Position numbers and translations under genes: made by a program
From: Microbacterium sp. nov. GSS16
GTDB lineage: Bacteria > Actinomycetota > Actinomycetes > Actinomycetales > Microbacteriaceae
Assembly: GCF_028198145.1 (NCBI RefSeq)
Contig: NZ_CP116338.1
Location: 1,550,001 to 1,614,000, forward strand
Length of the DNA: 64,000 bases
Reading direction: 5' to 3'
The notes under the pieces: model-generated
The model's database searches: none
Told to the model about the DNA's origin: nothing
Seen by the model: the letters and a program-made list of their open reading frames with translations, nothing else
Shown: one piece after another, positions 15,621 to 24,604 of the stretch
Position numbering within the stretch: the stretch's first letter is position 1
Layout of the letters: each line of letters starts with the position of its first letter

Positions 15621-17329
15621 TTCCTCTCGTTCTCAGCCGACAGAGGCTTCTCGGTCTCGGTGAGCTGGGCGAGCTCGGTGTTCAGCTCATCGGTGTCGAC
15701 GGAGTCGAAGTCGCCCGTGCGCTGCTTGATCAGATCGAAGTCGAAGTCCGCCTTCCTGCTCGGCAGCGTGAGGGCGACGCACACGATCGTCGACACGGCA
15801 TACGCGATCAGCGATCCCGACAGCACCGGGTAGGTGTGCAGGAAGCCGATCGTGAACGGAGCCGATGCCAGCGTCGCCACCGTCGCGACGATCAGGGCGA
15901 CGCGCTTGCCGAAGAAGCCGAAGGCCATCAGGCCCAGCACGACGCCGATGCCGATCGTCGAGAGCACGTCCGACACGATCCCGATCGGACCGTCGAGCTC
16001 GACCCATTCGAAGCGCACCGGCAGGAACGCCGCGAGGGCGACGATCACCGAGACGGAGAAGGCCAGGTTGGTGACGCGGTTCCAGTAGAAGCTGGCGATC
16101 ACGGGGAACACGAGGGCGCCCCAGAGCGCGCCGACGAACACCAGCAGATCGAGGATGTTGAACTGGCTTCCCGCGAAGAACAGCCCGGCGACCATCGCCA
16201 CGATCATCGTGATGCGTCCGATCAGCACCATGGTGCGGGGGTTCGCCTTCTTCTTGCCTGCGACGTTCTGGCCGTAGATGTCGGCCATCACGATCGACGA
16301 CAGCGCGGTGAGATCCGCGTCGGCCGTCGACGAGAGCGAGCCGATGATCATGACGAAGAACACGCACAGCAGCAGCGGCGACAGATAGGTGGCCGCCATC
16401 TGCGGGATGAGGTTGTTCACGTCGCCGTCCACCGGGGCGACCCCGGCGTACAGCGCGATGACGCCGAGCATGCCGATGCCGATGATCGTGGCACCGTATC
16501 CGAAGGTCGCCGTCACGAAGGTCTTCTTGATGAGATCCTCGCGCACCGCGAACAGACGCTGCGCGATGGTCTGGTTGCCGATGGCGTATGCGAGCACCGC
16601 CGCGATGTAGGGAGCGCCCTGGTTGAAGAATGCGTCGGACGAGAAGAAGTCCGCCTGCTGCGGGGTGAGGTTCGACGCCCCGGTCTCGAACAGACTCGGG
16701 CCGCCGGCGGCGAGGAACACCACGGGGATGATGACGATCACGGCGCCCAGCATCGCGCAGACCTGCGCGAAATCGGTGAGCACCGACGCACGGAACCCCG
16801 ACCACAGCGTGTACAGCAGCACGCCCGCGCCGATCGCGAGGATGCCCTGCGAGAACGTGAACGGCGAGAGCATGTCGATCAGCGCGCCGCCCGCGATGAG
16901 GTTCGAGGTGAGGCTGATGAGGCTGCCCAGCACGTTGGATCCGGCCAGCATGAGCTGGCTGGAGCGGCCGTGACGGGCGAACATCACCTCGGCGATCGTG
17001 TGCGCGCGCGGTGCGACCTGACGGATGCGCCGCCCGAACGGGTAGATGAGCAGGATCATCAGCGCGCCCCACAGCCCGTAGTGGATGGGCCCGGAGACGC
17101 CGTAGGTGTAGCCGGATGTGGCGGAGGCGTACATCGACGCCGCCCAGATCCAGGTGGCGGTCATGGACGCGGCTGAGATGCCGAATCCGATCTTCCCGCC
17201 GCCGGTCATGTACCCGTCGGCGTTCTCGGTGCGCTTGCGGATGCGCAGCGACATGTACAGGCTGCCGCCGAAGAACAGCAGCATGAGCAGGACCACGACG
17301 GGTCCGGCGAGTGTTTGCAGGTTTTCCAC
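15617..17329 (-). CDS. Sodium:solute symporter (SSS family)
   Basis: 570 residues with about 13-15 membrane segments. The early region (GYMTGGGKIGFGISAASMTA, then TWIWAASMYASA) and the core (SGFRASVLTDFAQ; SLSSTADADLTALSS) match SSS symporters of the LeuT fold; the GYxxGGRKIG-like start recalls the urea/polyamine-type DUR3 branch. The substrate cannot be read from sequence: small polar organic solutes such as urea, proline or acetate are possible. The start is GTG 17329, with GAGAGA 4-9 bases upstream. A cytoplasmic acidic C-terminus ends in ENERK and the stop overlaps the small-subunit gene. Confidence 0.9.
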   Translation of the reverse strand: MENLQTLAGPVVVLLMLLFFGGSLYMSLRIRKRTENADGYMTGGGKIGFGISAASMTATWIWAASMYASATSGYTYGVSGPIHYGLWGALMILLIYPFGRRIRQVAPRAHTIAEVMFARHGRSSQLMLAGSNVLGSLISLTSNLIAGGALIDMLSPFTFSQGILAIGAGVLLYTLWSGFRASVLTDFAQVCAMLGAVIVIIPVVFLAAGGPSLFETGASNLTPQQADFFSSDAFFNQGAPYIAAVLAYAIGNQTIAQRLFAVREDLIKKTFVTATFGYGATIIGIGMLGVIALYAGVAPVDGDVNNLIPQMAATYLSPLLLCVFFVMIIGSLSSTADADLTALSSIVMADIYGQNVAGKKKANPRTMVLIGRITMIVAMVAGLFFAGSQFNILDLLVFVGALWGALVFPVIASFYWNRVTNLAFSVSVIVALAAFLPVRFEWVELDGPIGIVSDVLSTIGIGVVLGLMAFGFFGKRVALIVATVATLASAPFTIGFLHTYPVLSGSLIAYAVSTIVCVALTLPSRKADFDFDLIKQRTGDFDSVDTDELNTELAQLTETEKPLSAENERK

Positions 17330-17781
17330 GTTTCTCTCTCTTGTCGAAGGGCCGGCGGCACTGCCGGTGGACGGGACGAGAGAGCGCTAACGCGAGGGGA
17401 GGGTGGCTTTGAGAGGGCCGGTGCGCAGAACGGCGGGGCTGGGGACGAAACGGACACTGGCCGGCATACGGTTCCTTCTCTCGGCGAGCACGCGCGCGGA
17501 TGCCGCCTCCGCCGAGAAGCGACGCGTACGTGCGCGGAGGCCAGAAGCCTCCGTGCGAGCCGGAGAGAACGGGCGCTGCTCACGACGCAGGCGGTTCGTC
17601 GTGGCGCACCCAGGGCCGGACCTCAGGTCCTCATCGGGGCGGGCGCTCGTGACCGGGCGGCAGCGCTGCGAGCATGTCCGGCCCGCCTCTCCACGGTAGC
17701 AACCGGCCGGGGCAAGTCAAATGCGGCGGCGATCGCCTGCCGGGCGCACACCGCCTGCTCCTCTGCGCGTACGCTCAGTGG
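17330..17781. other. Long intergenic region between the symporter and pncA
   Basis: 452 bases between divergent genes, GC-rich with several short inverted repeats (for example GCCGGCGGCACTGCCGGTGG near 17350). It must hold the promoters of both genes. I looked for riboswitch-like conserved elements and tRNAs and recognised none. Open frames here look non-coding. Confidence 0.5.
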
Positions 17782-18360
17782 ATGACCAGGGCTCTTCTCA
17801 TCGTCGACGTGCAGAACGACTTCACCGAGGGCGGTGCGCTCGCCGTCGCAGGGGGCGACGCTGTGGCGTCCGCGGTGTCTGAGCTGCTGGCCGAGCATGC
17901 GGCCGACTACGACGTGATCGTCGCGTCGCGTGACTGGCATGATCCCGAGAGCGACAACGGCGGTCACATCGCGGCAGAGCCCGAATACGTCGACACCTGG
18001 CCTTCGCACTGCATCGCCGGGACGGAGGGTGCTGAGTACGACCCGCTGCTCGAGACGGCGGCGATCACCCACCATGTGCGCAAGGGGCAGGGTGTGCCGG
18101 CGTACTCGATGTTCGAGGGCGTGACCGAGAGCGGGGAGCGCACCGGTGAGATCCTCACGGCGCACGGGGTGACCGATGCCGATGTGGTCGGCATCGCCAC
18201 CGACCACTGCGTGCGCGCGTCGGCGCTGGACGCCATCGCGCACGGCATCCGGGTGCGCGTGCTGACCGATCTCGTCGCAGGCGTGGCCGAGAAGCCGAGC
18301 GAGGCGGCACTCGCCGAGCTCGCGCATGCCGGCGCCGAGCTCGCCGTGGCACGCCCGTGA
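17782..18360 (+). CDS. pncA: Nicotinamidase / isochorismatase-family hydrolase
   Basis: 192 residues. Converts nicotinamide to nicotinic acid for NAD salvage. The catalytic triad is D9 (LLIVDVQNDF), K101 (VRKGQG) and C143 (TDHCVRASALDA), preceded by the cis-peptide region. Probable metal ligands are D51, H53, H62 and H76 (SRDWHDP, GGHIA, WPSHC). The start at ATG 17782 has only a weak binding site. The stop overlaps the next GTG (GTGA), so it is co-translated with the DUF1697 gene. Confidence 0.93.
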   Translation: MTRALLIVDVQNDFTEGGALAVAGGDAVASAVSELLAEHAADYDVIVASRDWHDPESDNGGHIAAEPEYVDTWPSHCIAGTEGAEYDPLLETAAITHHVRKGQGVPAYSMFEGVTESGERTGEILTAHGVTDADVVGIATDHCVRASALDAIAHGIRVRVLTDLVAGVAEKPSEAALAELAHAGAELAVARP

Positions 18361-18902
18361 CCGGGCGCTGCGCGCTGCTGCTGGGGGCGGTGAACGTGTC
18401 GGGCGCGAACCGGGTGCCGATGGCCGAGCTGAGGGCGCTGCTGTCGGACCGCGGCGGTCTGCAGAACGTGTCGACCTACATCGCGAGCGGCAACATCATC
18501 TGCGACACGCCCAAGGACCTCGCGCGCGCCTACGCCGATGTGAGAGCGCTCGTCGCGGAGGAGTTCGGGGTCGACACCCCGGTCATCGCCAGGACGCACG
18601 CCGAGCTCGCGCGGGCCGAGCGCGAGGATCCGTTCCCGGATGCGGAGCTCGACAAGATGGTGCATGCGATGTTCCTCGAGGGTGAGGCCGCTGCGGGCGC
18701 GATGGAGCAGGTCACCGCGCGGCTGCAGCCGGGTGAGCGCGTCGCGCTCGTCGGCCGCGAGCTGTGGATCGACTACGGCCGGGGCGGGGTCGCCTCGACC
18801 AAGCTCACTCGAGCTGTGCTCGACCGCGCGCTGGGCACGGCGGGGACGGGCCGCAACCGAAACACCGTGCGCACCCTGGTGCGGCTGACCGCGCCTGCCT
18901 GA
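18357..18902 (+). CDS. DUF1697 family protein
   Basis: 181 residues, a complete DUF1697 protein. Typical segments are CALLLGAVNVSGANRVPM at the N-terminus, TYIASGNIIC, and TGRNRNTVRTL near the C-terminus. The molecular function of the family is unknown; the fold is ferredoxin-like. It begins at GTG 18357 inside the pncA stop and is followed by a terminator hairpin, so pncA and this gene form a two-gene operon. Confidence 0.9.
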   Translation: MTGRCALLLGAVNVSGANRVPMAELRALLSDRGGLQNVSTYIASGNIICDTPKDLARAYADVRALVAEEFGVDTPVIARTHAELARAEREDPFPDAELDKMVHAMFLEGEAAAGAMEQVTARLQPGERVALVGRELWIDYGRGGVASTKLTRAVLDRALGTAGTGRNRNTVRTLVRLTAPA

Positions 18903-18933
18903 CCTCGCCCGTCGTCGCAGAGCACGGCATGCC

Positions 18934-18966
18934 AGAGCCGGGGACGGCCCTGCCGTCCCCGGCTCT
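18934..18966. terminator. Bidirectional terminator hairpin
   Basis: 15-bp perfect inverted repeat (AGAGCCGGGGACGGC and complement, 3-base loop) between the convergent DUF1697 and PepSY genes; it can serve both strands. Confidence 0.8.
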
Positions 18967-18980
18967 CGGATGTGCGGGGC

Positions 18981-19799
18981 TCAGCTGTCGATGTCGACCC
19001 GGACCACGCCGAGATCGGCATCGAGCTCGACCTCGACCTCGTTGCGGTCGCCGCCTCGCAGCTCGATCTCGTAGACCGCGCCCGAGCCGCTCGTCGACAG
19101 GGCGTGGAACGCGCTCTCGTCCGCGCCTGCGTCGTCGGCTGCGGACTGGGCCGCCGCGAGGATGTCGCCCAGCCGGCCGAGGTCGATCAGCGGATCGGCC
19201 GCGTCGTCGTCATCCGCATCGTCGTCTCCGCGCTCGCGCACCTGGCCCTCCGCGGTGACGAACAGGTCGACTTCGGTGCCGTCGGCCAGGCGGGCGTCGA
19301 TCTCGTAGCCTCCGCGCTCGACCTCGATCGAGGTGATGCCCTCGGCCGACGCGCTCTCGATCGCAGCCTCGGCGGCGGAGCGCAGCGAGGCTTCATCGAC
19401 CGGCGCGGATCCCGCAGCGCCGTCACCGTCGCGGTCGTCCCGGTCATCGTCGCCGCGGCCCTGTCCCGGCTGGCCGTCATGGTCGCCGTCGTGAGAGCCG
19501 ACCATGTGGATGCCCGGCCGCTCGTCGTCGTCGTCATCGGCCACGGCAGCGCCGATGGCGAATGCGCCGCCGCCGAAGGCGAGCAGCGCCGCGGCGGCAC
19601 CGGCGCCGACCAGGATCCTGCGTTTGCGGCTCCGGCCACGGGCAGGGTTCTCCGTGCCGACGACCGGGGCGCCGGAAGCGGGCGTCGAGGGCCCGTCGAA
19701 ACGCTCGGTCGGGGCGTCGGAGTCGGTGCGGTCGTGGGGCGCCGCATCCCGACCGGCGCGGTCATCGGAGGATGCGGGGGTCTTCTCGTCGTTGTCCAT
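18981..19799 (-). CDS. Membrane-anchored PepSY-domain protein
   Basis: 272 residues. The N-terminal 60 residues are charged and cytoplasmic, then one transmembrane helix (ILVGAGAAAALLAFGGGAFA) and a highly Asp/Gly-rich linker (AADDDDDERPG; RGDDDRDDRDGDG). Two PepSY-like repeats follow: AAEAAIESASAEGITSIEVE with YEIDARLADGTEVDLFV, and a second ending YEIELRGGDRNEVEVELD. PepSY domains often inhibit proteases or act as extracytoplasmic sensors. It lies 56 bases downstream of a histidine kinase on the same strand, which suggests it is a target or accessory of that two-component system. Confidence 0.85.
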   Translation of the reverse strand: MDNDEKTPASSDDRAGRDAAPHDRTDSDAPTERFDGPSTPASGAPVVGTENPARGRSRKRRILVGAGAAAALLAFGGGAFAIGAAVADDDDDERPGIHMVGSHDGDHDGQPGQGRGDDDRDDRDGDGAAGSAPVDEASLRSAAEAAIESASAEGITSIEVERGGYEIDARLADGTEVDLFVTAEGQVRERGDDDADDDDAADPLIDLGRLGDILAAAQSAADDAGADESAFHALSTSGSGAVYEIELRGGDRNEVEVELDADLGVVRVDIDS

Positions 19800-19855
19800 G
19801 ATTCCACTGTGCTCCGCAGGCGGTGAAGCGCTCCTGAAGATGCCTGAAGACCTCT

Positions 19856-21199
19856 TCAGGCATCGGCGGAGCGCGGCAGCGAGAGGGTCATCAGCGCTCC
19901 TCCCGAAGCTCCTTCGGATGCCGTGACGCTTCCGCCGTGGGCGATCGCGATCTCCCGCACGATGGCGAGTCCGAGGCCGCTGCCTCCGGCATCCCGAGCC
20001 CTCGCCTCGTCGAGCCGCACGAACCGGTCGAAGATGCGCTCGCGCTCCTCGATCGGGACGCCCGTGCCGTCGTCCTCCACCTGCACCAGCACTCTGTCTC
20101 CCTGCTCCACGACGCGGAGGATGACTCGTGCATGCGCATGGCGCGCGGCGTTGTCGGCGAGGTTGCGCACCGCCCGAGCGAGCAGCGCCGCGTTGCCCAG
20201 GACGCGGCCGGGGCCGATCCCGCTCGCATCGACGGCGATCCCCAGACCGCGCAGCCGGTGCGCCTCGGCGAGGGCGATGTCGTCGAGGTCCGTCGGCGCC
20301 ATCGGCGCTTCGCGACCCTCGTCGAGCCGGGCCAGCAGCAGCAGACCCTCGACGAGCTCCTGCATCCGCTCGCCCTCATCGAGCACGACGCGGCTCAGAG
20401 CAGCCAGCGAACTCGCCTCGGGATGCGCTGTCGCCAGCTCGGCATGCTGCCGGATGGTGGCCAGGGGCGAGCGCAGCTCGTGCGACGCGTCGCTGACGAA
20501 CCGGCGCTGCGTGATCTGCGACTGCTCGAGGCGGTCCAGCATCCGGTTCATCGTGCGCGCGAGCGCACCCAGCTCGTCATCGCCGGCGGAGTCCACCCGT
20601 CGATCGAGGCCCGTCGCGTCGATGGCATCCACCTGTCGGCGCAGCCGCTCGACAGGCGCGAGGGCGCGGGTCGCCACCACCCACATCACCAGACCCACAA
20701 GGCCCAGCACGAGCGGCACGGCGACCGCCAGCAGCGCGGCCGATGCCGACACCGCCTCGTCGACTCCGGACAGGGATCGCGCCACGGTCAGCGTGCCCCG
20801 ATCGGTCTCCTCGCTCGCGGCGAGGTAGGGATCGCCGTCGACCTCGATGCGCTGCGCCTGGTCGTCCGGTACGACGGGAAGAGCTCGGGCATCGTCGTCG
20901 TTCACCTGGTCGGAGTCAGCTGCAGCCCCGTCGTCATCGCGCTCGCCGTCGTGAGCGCCCCCGGGGCCGTGCAGCCGCACGAGGACGTCGTCGTCGATGG
21001 CATCCACCCGCCCCGGGCCGCGATCCAGCTGCGCCGAGATCGTGTCGACGTCCTGCTGCACGGCCGCGGCGACACCCTCGGTCAGCGTGGCCCGCAGCAC
21101 CTGCACGGCGGCGAACGATCCGGCGATCAGGGCCGCGGCGACGATCAGCAGCGCACCGATCGTCAGGCGCGAGCGGATGGAGCGCAGCGGGGTGGTCAT
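19856..21199 (-). CDS. Sensor histidine kinase
   Basis: 447 residues from GTG/ATG-type start at 21199, overlapping the response regulator stop (ATGA). Two transmembrane helices (LTIGALLIVAAALIAGSFAA; a second at about residues 160-185) flank an acidic extracytoplasmic domain. HAMP and HisKA follow (RFVSDASHELRSPLATI, phospho-accepting His), then HATPase boxes NLADNAARHA, DDGTGVP and GSGLGLAIV. The arrangement resembles the CseC/TcrY group. With the adjacent OmpR-type regulator and PepSY protein it forms a three-gene envelope-sensing unit (inference). Confidence 0.92.
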   Translation of the reverse strand: MTTPLRSIRSRLTIGALLIVAAALIAGSFAAVQVLRATLTEGVAAAVQQDVDTISAQLDRGPGRVDAIDDDVLVRLHGPGGAHDGERDDDGAAADSDQVNDDDARALPVVPDDQAQRIEVDGDPYLAASEETDRGTLTVARSLSGVDEAVSASAALLAVAVPLVLGLVGLVMWVVATRALAPVERLRRQVDAIDATGLDRRVDSAGDDELGALARTMNRMLDRLEQSQITQRRFVSDASHELRSPLATIRQHAELATAHPEASSLAALSRVVLDEGERMQELVEGLLLLARLDEGREAPMAPTDLDDIALAEAHRLRGLGIAVDASGIGPGRVLGNAALLARAVRNLADNAARHAHARVILRVVEQGDRVLVQVEDDGTGVPIEERERIFDRFVRLDEARARDAGGSGLGLAIVREIAIAHGGSVTASEGASGGALMTLSLPRSADA

Positions 21200-21885
21200 G
21201 CCCTGCCATCCCGCCCCGCCAGGCGATAGCCGGCGCCGCGCACGGTCTGGATGCTCTCCCTGCCGAAGGGGCGGTCGACCTTCGCGCGCAGGTGCCCGAT
21301 GTACACCTCGACGATGTTCGCGTCGCCGTCGAAGTCGGCGCCCCACACGTTCGCGATGATCTCGGACCTGGTGACCACCTCGTCACGGCGACGCATCAGG
21401 AAGTCGAGCACCGCCAGTTCCCGGGCGGTGAGCGAGACCTCGCTGTCGCCGCGGAAGACGCGGCGTGCTGCCGGGTCGAGACGCAGGTCGCCGGCCTCGA
21501 GCACAGCCGGGCGCTCGCGCGCACCGCGGCGCACCAGCGCCCGGAGCCGCGCGACGAGAACGGGGTACGAGAACGGCTTCGTGAGCCAGTCGTCGCCGCC
21601 GATGTCGAGCCCCTCGACCTCGTCCCACTCGCCGTCCTTCGCGGTGAGGAAGAGCACGGGGGTCCAGTCGCCTTCGGCGCGCAGCGCCTGGCACACCCGG
21701 TATCCGCTCATGCCCGGCATCATGACGTCGAGCACGATCGCGTCATAGTCGTCGTCGCGAGCCCGGGCGAGGCCGTCGACGCCGTTGTGCACGACGTCGA
21801 CGACCATGCCCTCGGCCTCGAGTCCACGACGGATGCCGTCGGCGAGGCGCACTTCGTCATCGACGAGCAGGATCCGCATGCTCAC
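21196..21885 (-). CDS. OmpR/PhoB-family response regulator
   Basis: 229 residues. Receiver domain with acidic pocket VDDE, phospho-acceptor D53 (LDVMMPG) and TAKDGEW ... KPFSYPVL, then a winged-helix DNA-binding domain (SLTARELAVLDFLMRR; VYIGHLRAKVDRPFG). Start is GTG 21885 or ATG 21879; neither has a clear ribosome binding site, and transcription may be leaderless. It pairs with the overlapping kinase gene. Confidence 0.93.
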   Translation of the reverse strand: MSMRILLVDDEVRLADGIRRGLEAEGMVVDVVHNGVDGLARARDDDYDAIVLDVMMPGMSGYRVCQALRAEGDWTPVLFLTAKDGEWDEVEGLDIGGDDWLTKPFSYPVLVARLRALVRRGARERPAVLEAGDLRLDPAARRVFRGDSEVSLTARELAVLDFLMRRRDEVVTRSEIIANVWGADFDGDANIVEVYIGHLRAKVDRPFGRESIQTVRGAGYRLAGRDGRA

Positions 21886-21933
21886 AGTCTGGCTGCTGGA
21901 CCCTGAAGCGCAGCTGAAGCTCGAAACAGGGGA

Positions 21934-22482
21934 TCAGGCGTGCTGTTCGCGGTGCTTGCCCTCGCCGATCTCCTCGACCACCTTCGCGCAGAAGGCCGGC
22001 AGGTCATCGGGTGTGCGGCTGGAGACCAGGCCCGCGTCGACGACGACCTCCTCGTCGACCCAGTTCGCGCCCGCGTTGCGCAGGTCGGTCGTGAGGCTGG
22101 GGTAGCTGGTGAGGGTGCGGCCGTCGACGACTCCCGCTTCGATCAGGATCCACGCGCCGTGGCAGATCACGCCGACCGGCTTGTGCTGCTCGAAGAATGC
22201 GCGGGCGAGATCGATGGAGTCGCGGTCCATGCGCAGGTGGTCGGAGTTGACGACGCCGCCGGGCAGCACCAGGGCGTCGAAGTCGTCGGCTGACGCGGAG
22301 GAGGCGGCGAGGTCCACGGCCTGGGCGTGTCCGTTCTTGCCCGTGATCTCGCCTGACTCGGGTGACACCATGGTCGCGGCGGCGCCTGCCTCGGTCACCG
22401 CCCGCCACGGCTCGGTCAGCTCGCTGTCTTCGAAGCCGTTCGTCGCGAGGAAGGCGACCTTCGCGTCGGAGATGCTCGTCAT
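21934..22482 (-). CDS. DJ-1/PfpI family protein (type 1 glutamine amidotransferase-like)
   Basis: 182 residues. The family nucleophile elbow is VICHGAWIL (Cys followed by His), with the conserved Glu near the N-terminus (NGFEDSEL) and LVLPGGVVN. Members include general stress proteins, deglycases and PfpI-type proteases; the biochemical role of this one is not determined. It starts at ATG 22482 after GAAAGGA, and ends 49 bases from the response regulator start. Confidence 0.9.
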   Translation of the reverse strand: MTSISDAKVAFLATNGFEDSELTEPWRAVTEAGAAATMVSPESGEITGKNGHAQAVDLAASSASADDFDALVLPGGVVNSDHLRMDRDSIDLARAFFEQHKPVGVICHGAWILIEAGVVDGRTLTSYPSLTTDLRNAGANWVDEEVVVDAGLVSSRTPDDLPAFCAKVVEEIGEGKHREQHA

Positions 22483-22599
22483 GATGCGTCCTTTCGATCG
22501 GGATGGGTGATGCCACTCTGCGACGCTCGAGCGCATCCGGGCAGGGGATGGCGAGGTGCCGCGACGCGTGGTACGGCGGCGCGTGCCTACGCTGGAGGG

Positions 22600-23259
22600 A
22601 TGTCCGTGTCGTCGCATCCCCTGCCCGCGACGATCGCCGGCCCCGTCGAGCACGAGCTGGTGATCCGCAAGTCGCGGTTTCTGACGCTGGTAACCCCGGT
22701 GGACGGGCCGGACGCGGCGGATGTCGTGCTCGCCGGGGTCAGGAAGCGGTACTGGGATGCCAGGCACAACTGCAGCGCGCAGGTGACCGGGCTGCACGGC
22801 GATCGCGCGCGGTCGTCCGACGACGGCGAGCCGTCGGGAACGGCGGGCATCCCGATGCTGGAGGTGCTGCGACGCCGGGAGCTGACCGACGTCGTCGCCG
22901 TGGTGACCCGCTACTTCGGCGGCATCAAGCTGGGCGCCGGCGGGCTCGTGCGCGCGTACTCGTCGGCCGTCTCCGAGACTCTGGACCTCGCCGCTCTGGT
23001 CGATCGGCGGGTGCTGGATCAGGTGCGCCTGGCTGCTGCGCACGCGGATGCCGGACGCTTCGACAACCTGCTGCGCGACTGGGCGACACGCAGCGGGGCC
23101 GTGCTCGGGGAGGCCGTTTACGCTGCTTCGGCGCAGTTCGAGGTGTGGGCGCCGGCGTCAGCCGTGCCGAGTCTGCAGGCGGAGGTCGCGGCTCTCTCCG
23201 GCGGAGCGGTGGCGGCGGTCAGCACGGGAGTGCAGCGAGTCATCGACGTGCCGCGCTGA
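22600..23259 (+). CDS. YigZ family (IMPACT/UPF0029) protein
   Basis: 219 residues. The N-terminal UPF0029 domain has the characteristic KSRFLTLVTPV, ARHNCSAQVTG, SDDGEPSGTAGIPML and VVTRYFGGIKLGAGGLVRAY motifs; the C-terminal part is the smaller DUF1949-like domain. The family is conserved and linked to translation or ribosome-associated control through homology to IMPACT, but bacterial function is unproven. ATG 22600 is preceded by GGAGGG with a short spacer. Confidence 0.92.
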   Translation: MSVSSHPLPATIAGPVEHELVIRKSRFLTLVTPVDGPDAADVVLAGVRKRYWDARHNCSAQVTGLHGDRARSSDDGEPSGTAGIPMLEVLRRRELTDVVAVVTRYFGGIKLGAGGLVRAYSSAVSETLDLAALVDRRVLDQVRLAAAHADAGRFDNLLRDWATRSGAVLGEAVYAASAQFEVWAPASAVPSLQAEVAALSGGAVAAVSTGVQRVIDVPR

Positions 23260-23341
23260 CAGGAGGTGGTGGCTGCCGGGCTCGTCGGTGGTGGTTGCCG
23301 CGCTGAAGGGCGACGGATTCGGGTCGAGCGGCGATGGTGGC

Positions 23342-24169
23342 TCAGTGGCGGAGGGCGGCGAGCACGGCATCCGAGAGGGGCGGCCAGGCCTCCGACGCCC
23401 ACGTCCCGAAGTCGCGGTCGGCCAGTGCGATGCACGCCGCCTGGGCGTGCGGATCGACCCAGAGGAACGTGCCGCTCTGCCCGAAGTGGCCGAAAGTGTC
23501 GGGGGAGCTGCTCGTCGACGTCCAGTGCGGCGACTTGCCGTCGCGCAGCTCGAATCCCAGCCCCCAGTCATTCGGCCGCTGAATTCCGTAGCCGGGCAGC
23601 ACGCCGTCGAGACCGGGGAACGCGACGGTCGTCGCGAGTGCCAGGGTCTGCGGAGCGAGCAGCGCGGGGCGCTGGAGTTCGGCGGCGAAGCGAGCGAGGT
23701 CGGCCGCCGTGGACTCGGCGCCCGCGCCGGCCGACCCGACCAATCTCGTCGAAGTCATGCCGAGCGGCGCGAACACCGCCTCGTGGATGTAGGTGGCGAA
23801 GGGGATCTCGGCGCGCTCTTCGAGCGTCTGGGCCAGCACGTCGAAGCCGCGGTTGGAGTAGATCCGGCGGGTTCCCGGCTCGGCGCGCACCTTGTCTTCC
23901 GAGAAGTCGAGGCCGGAGGTGTGGGCGAGCAGGTGCCGCACGGTCGAACCGGGAGGGCCTGCGGGGTCGTCGAGCTCGAAGACGCCCTCCTCGACGGCGA
24001 CGAGCGCCGCGTACGCCGTGAGGGGCTTCGTGACGGAAGCCAGGCGGTACACCCGATCAAGATCTCCGCGTGACCCGAGCACGCCCCCGCCGGCCTCGAC
24101 GACGGCGACAGCGGCGTTGTCGACCGGCCAGCTGTCGACCTGGGCCAGCGCGTCGTCGATGACTGTCAT
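23342..24169 (-). CDS. Serine hydrolase of the beta-lactamase / class C fold
   Basis: 275 residues, starting at ATG 24169 (MTVIDDALAQVDSWPVD). The SxxK motif is ASVTKP, the YxN motif is YSNRG, and a HxG-like HFGQSG stands near the C-terminus. These match the beta-lactamase/DD-peptidase/esterase EstB group. There is no signal peptide, so a cytoplasmic esterase or peptidase-like role is more likely than antibiotic resistance. Confidence 0.87.
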   Translation of the reverse strand: MTVIDDALAQVDSWPVDNAAVAVVEAGGGVLGSRGDLDRVYRLASVTKPLTAYAALVAVEEGVFELDDPAGPPGSTVRHLLAHTSGLDFSEDKVRAEPGTRRIYSNRGFDVLAQTLEERAEIPFATYIHEAVFAPLGMTSTRLVGSAGAGAESTAADLARFAAELQRPALLAPQTLALATTVAFPGLDGVLPGYGIQRPNDWGLGFELRDGKSPHWTSTSSSPDTFGHFGQSGTFLWVDPHAQAACIALADRDFGTWASEAWPPLSDAVLAALRH

Positions 24170-24372
24170 TCGTCGTCCTTCCCGATGGTGAGCGTCTCCT
24201 CGGCGCAGAGCGCGTTGGCATCCTCCCACACGGACTCGGGCGTCGCCGCCGAGCGGGTGCGAGCATCGCAACGTGAACCGGCCCACGTCGACCCGAGCCG
24301 AGGTTCTCGAACGGGTCATGCAGGCGGTTCTGATATGTCATGTGCCTGAGGTTGCCTGACCGCGTCATCAGG

Positions 24373-24445
24373 TGGGCCCCGTGGGGCTCGAACCCACGAC
24401 CCGCGGATTAAAAGTCCGATGCTCTGCCAACTGAGCTAGAGGCCC
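24373..24445 (-). tRNA. tRNA-Lys (anticodon TTT)
   Basis: On the minus strand, acceptor arms GGGCCTC / GGGGCCC, D-arm AGCTCAGTTGGCAGAGC, anticodon loop CTTTTAA (TTT) and T-loop TTCGAGC. 73 nt including the discriminator A; CCA is not encoded. Confidence 0.97.
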
Positions 24446-24506
24446 GTGCTTCAAGTCTAGAGGCCGTCGAACCATGTCCTGACCGCCCGGTTCGCGCACA
24501 CGAAGA

Positions 24507-24538
24507 GGCGCCCGTCGATTCCTCGTCGACGGACGCCC
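24507..24538 (-). terminator. Terminator-like hairpin downstream of the fasciclin gene (distal)
   Basis: Arms GGCGCCCGTCGA and TCGACGGACGCC pair with one mismatch around an 8-base loop; it lies between the fasciclin gene and tRNA-Lys, both on the minus strand. Confidence 0.6.
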
Positions 24539-24540
24539 CT

Positions 24541-24571
24541 GATCAGCCTGCGGATCCCCACCGGGCTGATC
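24541..24571 (-). terminator. Second hairpin downstream of the fasciclin gene
   Basis: 8-bp perfect inverted repeat GATCAGCC / GGCTGATC with a 15-base loop, 34 bases after the fasciclin stop codon. Together with the adjacent hairpin it probably ends the transcript. Confidence 0.5.
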
Positions 24572-24604
24572 TCACCGCGTCACTCCCGCGCGGTGCTCGC
24601 TTGG

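Noticed and set aside
17330..17781. Possible riboswitch before the symporter gene
   Set aside because: No conserved riboswitch core (for example guanidine, glycine or ydaO types) could be recognised; only GC-rich short hairpins are present.
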